Assembly (NCBI GenBank): GCA_943704415.1 | Contig: CALSCO010001466.1 | Coordinates: 1-11,512, forward strand | Source: Parvularia atlantis | Lineage: Eukaryota; Opisthokonta; Rotosphaerida | Length of the DNA: 11,512 nt | Reading direction: 5' to 3' | Part shown: piece by piece, positions 9,273-11,512 of the stretch | How positions within the stretch are numbered: position 1 is the stretch's first letter | Layout of the letters: each line of letters starts with the position of its first letter | Program-made: the position numbers and the translations under genes | The notes under the pieces: generated by a model | Databases searched by the model: none | Told to the model about the DNA's origin: nothing | What the model saw: the letters and a program-made list of their open reading frames with translations, nothing else

Positions 9273-9845
9273 TCACCGCTTGCCTTCGGCGCCGAGCAAC
9301 GGGACGGTCGCGCCGTCGCTCTTGTCGGCTGCCAGCTGCCGGCGCGCGCGGTAGTCGACAAAGAGACAGAAGAGCACGATCAGGCCCGTGGCCGCGCCGA
9401 GCGTCGCGACCATGACTGTGAGCGGCAGAACGCAGATGTCGGCCGTCTCGAGCTGGCAACGCGTGGGCACGCGTGCGTCACGACACAGCAGCGGCCATGG
9501 CGTACGCGCGGCGCACCTCGAGCGAGTCAGGCGCGGTCACGACGGCGCTCCAGTTGAACGTCTTGTACGTGGTCAGGTCCTCGCACAGGCGGTCGTTGTC
9601 GACCACGCGCGCGCTGCCCGCGCTCGTCAAATTCTTGGCCAGCGCCGAGATGGTCGTCAGGCGCGGGTTTCGCTCGACCACGAGCGCGCCGCCGACGGCC
9701 ACGAGCGGCTCGAGGCCCGCGAGCGTACGCAGCTGCGCGTTGTCGCGCAGGACGAGGTCGGCCTGCACGAGCGCGACGCTCAGGCCGGCGAGGTCCGCGA
9801 GCTGCGTCGTGTCTATCGTGGTGGGCGTGCGGGCGACGTCAGCCG

Positions 9846-9880
<35 letters not shown>

Positions 9881-10139
9881 AAGCGAGAGCACGAGTGCGC
9901 GCACCGTGCACCGTGAGCGCCTGCGCCGACGTGAACGCGAGCATGCGCAACGCGGCCGGCTCGACGTCGCCCGTGATCTCGACCGTCCCCACGGCGAGGC
10001 ACCCGCTCAGCGCCTCGGCCGACGCCGTGTCGCGCACGACGGCCGCCGCGAGGCAGTCGACCGGGTCCGCGGCGCCGGCGCACGCCGCCATCGAGAGGAG
10101 CAGCAACAGCGCGGCCCAGACAGCGTGTCGTACGGCCAT
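9273..10139 (-). CDS. Type I membrane protein with receptor L-domain-like ectodomain, function unknown
   Basis: I do not recognise this gene with certainty. Three exons (10139-9905, 9812-9517, 9452-9273) give 236 residues. A clear signal peptide opens it (a basic start, then a run of Leu/Ala ending near ACAGAAD). Residues ~25-175 carry spaced hydrophobic repeats such as VEITGDVEP, ALTVHDTTQLADLAGL, LVLRDNAQLRTLAGLEPL and ALVVERNPRLTTISAL. This is the 'strand, Asn/Asp turn, L..L..L' pattern seen in receptor L-domains and in fungal Ecm33/Sps2-type proteins. There are four Cys in the ectodomain and two N-glycosylation sequons (NLT, NWS). One membrane helix (CVLPLTVMVATLGAATGLIV) precedes a tail of ~30 residues with RARR and VPLLG. 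The ectodomain is much shorter than in receptors or Ecm33. It could be a small cell-surface or endomembrane receptor-like protein; that is inference. Convergent with ccmE and divergent from uS10m. Confidence 0.8.
9849..9878 (-). repeat. (CT)15 / (GA)15 microsatellite inside an intron
   Basis: A perfect 30-base GA dinucleotide run on the plus strand reads as CT in the transcript. It lies inside the 92-base intron (9904-9813) of the membrane protein gene. This is the longest intron in the window. The tract sits upstream of the GCTGACG branch-like motif. Confidence 0.95.
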
Positions 10140-10160
10140 GGGACTGACAAATTTCACACT
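10140..10160. promoter_or_regulatory. 21-base divergent start region between the membrane protein gene and uS10m
   Basis: Start codons at 10139 (minus) and 10161 (plus) are separated by 21 bases with a small AT-rich core (CAAATTT). Both starts are supported by good targeting peptides, a signal peptide on one side and a mitochondrial presequence on the other, so the gap is real unless the leaders carry unseen upstream exons. Confidence 0.6.
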
Positions 10161-11271
10161 ATGGCCGCGCTCGCTGCGCTCTGGAGGCGAGCCGTGCCGC
10201 TGGCGCCGGCCGGGCGGCGGGCGTTCGGCGTGGCGACGGCGCTGCGGTGCGGCACAGAGCACTGGCTCCCCGCTCGCTTGCGCGTGACACGCAAGGCGGC
10301 ACAGGCTCATGCCCAGGCCGGTCGTCAAGCCGTCGGCGCCCGTGCACGAGTTCCTGCGCGAGCCCGACGACCGCGACGTCGCGCGGCTGCTGGAAAAGTA
10401 CCCGGTGCGTGCGCACTGGGCGGCTGGCTGACATCGCGTGCGCTCGTACCTGACGTGCGTGCACAGGGGCTGGCCACGGCCGAGACGCCCGAGGCGCTGC
10501 AGGACGCCGAGATGGCCTTCATGCGCGACATGCTCGAGACCGAGGCCAGCGTGCCCAAGGTGGTGACGCGCGGTGCGTGGCGCACGGGTTCCGCTCCGTG
10601 TCCGCTGCGGTCCGCTCACGCGCCGCTGTGTGGGGGGGGGGCGCCGGCAGTGCCTGCCAAGGGGTCAAAGGTCAAGATGGCCACGCTCACGTTCAAGGCG
10701 TTCGACTTCCGCATCATGGACCTGTACTGCTCGTTCGTGATCCAGACGGTGCGCTCGCCGGCTGCTGTGAGTCGTGTGCTGACTCGCGTGGTGTGTGCAG
10801 GCGGCGACGATGAACGTGCCGATCTCGGGGCTCGTGCGCATGCCGACCAACATCCGCCGGTGGACGGTACTGCGCAGTCCGCACGTGGACAAGAAGAGCC
10901 GCGAGCAGGTGCGTTGGTCGGCGTCGGCGCGTCGGCCGTCGGCGCGGCCCGCATCGCTGATGCTGATGCACCTCGTGCGCCCGAAGTTTGAGATGCGCAC
11001 ACACAAGCGCCTGCTCAGCGTGTACAATGCGCACGAGGACGTCGTGCACAAGTTCGTGACCTACGTCGAGATGCACGTCCCGCCCGGCGTGGCCATGCGC
11101 GCCATCCGGCACAAGCACGCGCCCGCGCCGGCGCCCCCACCCGACGCCGTGCCGAGCTTCCGCGAGCGCCTGCGCGAGCGCGACCTCGCCGATGCCAGGG
11201 CCGCGCTCGCCGCGCTCGCCGCCGCGCACGCTGCCAAGGACGCCGCGCCCACGGCCAGCGCGACCGCTTGA
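10161..11271 (+). CDS. RSM10: Mitochondrial small-subunit ribosomal protein uS10m
   Basis: uS10 lies in the head of the small ribosomal subunit near the decoding region; this copy serves the mitochondrial ribosome. Six exons (10161-10246, 10305-10404, 10467-10572, 10651-10748, 10801-10908, 10987-11271) give 260 residues. The first ~29 residues (WRR, AGRR, no acidic residues) form a typical mitochondrial presequence. The uS10 core spans ~105-200: [39 protein letters not shown] (131-166), then [15 protein letters not shown]. The 10749-10800 and 10909-10986 introns are placed exactly by gap-free alignment with bacterial S10. Residues ~45-97 (an N-terminal extension with LREPDD and [11 protein letters not shown]) and the last ~55 residues (Pro/Ala, then Arg/Glu-rich) go beyond bacterial S10 (about 100 residues). 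The start is the only ATG giving a presequence in phase. A later ATG at 10309 would lose it. Confidence 0.95.
10632..10641 (+). repeat. G10 run within uS10m intron 3
   Basis: Ten consecutive G residues lie in the 78-base intron 10573-10650, just before the acceptor CGGCAG. This intron lacks a clear CTGAC motif. A homopolymer error here would not change the protein. Confidence 0.85.
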
Positions 11272-11512
11272 GACCTTTTCGCGCTTTACCCTCTCGTGCA
11301 AAACAGCTGCGAAAAAAGACAGTTGAAGAAACACAAACGAACTCAAATGAACGTTCAAATGAACAGGCTGGGCCGTCGTTCTCTCCATTTTCTCTTTTCC
11401 GTCTGCGCACTCTGCTCCAGTGAGCGATTCCGCTTTGTTTGCTTTTGCACAAAATGTTTGCAAGCCTCGGCAAGGTGTCGTGTGTGCGCACGGTCGGGCA
11501 ATGTCGCCGGTA
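11272..11512 (+). other. Lower-GC tail after uS10m: 3' region, possible start of another gene
   Basis: GC content falls visibly compared with the rest of the window, and no conserved protein is seen in any frame. The first part should be the uS10m 3' region. Near the end an ATG at 11454 opens MFASLGK followed by a GTGTCG donor-like site, which could be the first exon of a further plus-strand gene; this is weak. The remaining bases show nothing I can name. Confidence 0.35.
11343..11366 (+). repeat. Tandem 12-base repeat with embedded palindrome
   Basis: TCAAATGAACGT and TCAAATGAACAG are adjacent near-identical copies. Their junction forms the 10-base palindrome TGAACGTTCA (11348-11357). It could be a regulatory site for a downstream gene, or chance. 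Confidence 0.7.

Noticed and set aside
9840-9916. Ser/Leu or Arg/Glu dipeptide-repeat protein encoded by the GA/CT tract
   Set aside because: The tract lies within an intron with a good donor and acceptor, and translation through it leaves the conserved repeat pattern of the gene.
1-11512. CRISPR arrays, tRNA or rRNA genes, transposons, integrases, prophage or defence systems
   Set aside because: No spaced repeats, RNA-gene signatures, transposase motifs or terminal inverted repeats were seen. All sizeable coding capacity is explained by five eukaryotic nuclear genes.

Overview
The window is a piece of a nuclear genome from a GC-rich, gene-dense, intron-rich eukaryote, probably unicellular. 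Five protein-coding genes fill almost all of it, and each is cut into short exons by introns of about 35 to 92 bases. The introns share one signature: a donor of the form GTGCG, an internal YTGAC or CTCAC branch-like motif, and an AG acceptor. Because of this no gene is a single open frame. I rebuilt the exon chains by hand, using frame continuity and gap-free similarity to well-known families recalled from general knowledge.

Layout, left to right. (1) Minus strand, 1-7118: the N-terminal part (about 1,620 residues) of TRA1/TRRAP, the giant pseudokinase scaffold of SAGA and NuA4. The C-terminal half lies beyond the left edge. (2) Minus strand, 7247-8416: an RNase PH-fold subunit of the RNA exosome of the MTR3/EXOSC6 type, complete in seven exons. 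(3) Plus strand, 8423-9220: a complete CcmE haem chaperone with an N-terminal presequence, one membrane anchor and the haem-binding HxxxY motif, complete in three exons. (4) Minus strand, 9273-10139: an unrecognised type I membrane protein with a signal peptide, a short beta-helix-like ectodomain resembling receptor L-domains, and a small cytoplasmic tail. (5) Plus strand, 10161-11271: mitochondrial ribosomal protein uS10m, complete in six exons. The last 240 bases are lower in GC and hold no clear gene.

The organism is uncertain. CcmE marks the bacterial-type System I for cytochrome c maturation. In eukaryotes System I occurs in lineages such as plants, red algae, ciliates and jakobids, while animals and most fungi use System III (holocytochrome c synthase). 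The two introns in ccmE match those of its neighbours, so it is a resident nuclear gene and not bacterial contamination. Packing is extreme: two divergent gene pairs have start codons 6 (or 18) and 21 bases apart, and one convergent pair has stop codons 52 bases apart.

Functionally the genes are housekeeping: chromatin acetylation (TRA1), RNA processing (MTR3), mitochondrial cytochrome c assembly (ccmE) and mitochondrial translation (uS10m). The most unusual signals are the nuclear System I gene, four GC-AG introns all in TRA1, the near-absence of intergenic space, and the orphan L-domain-like membrane protein.
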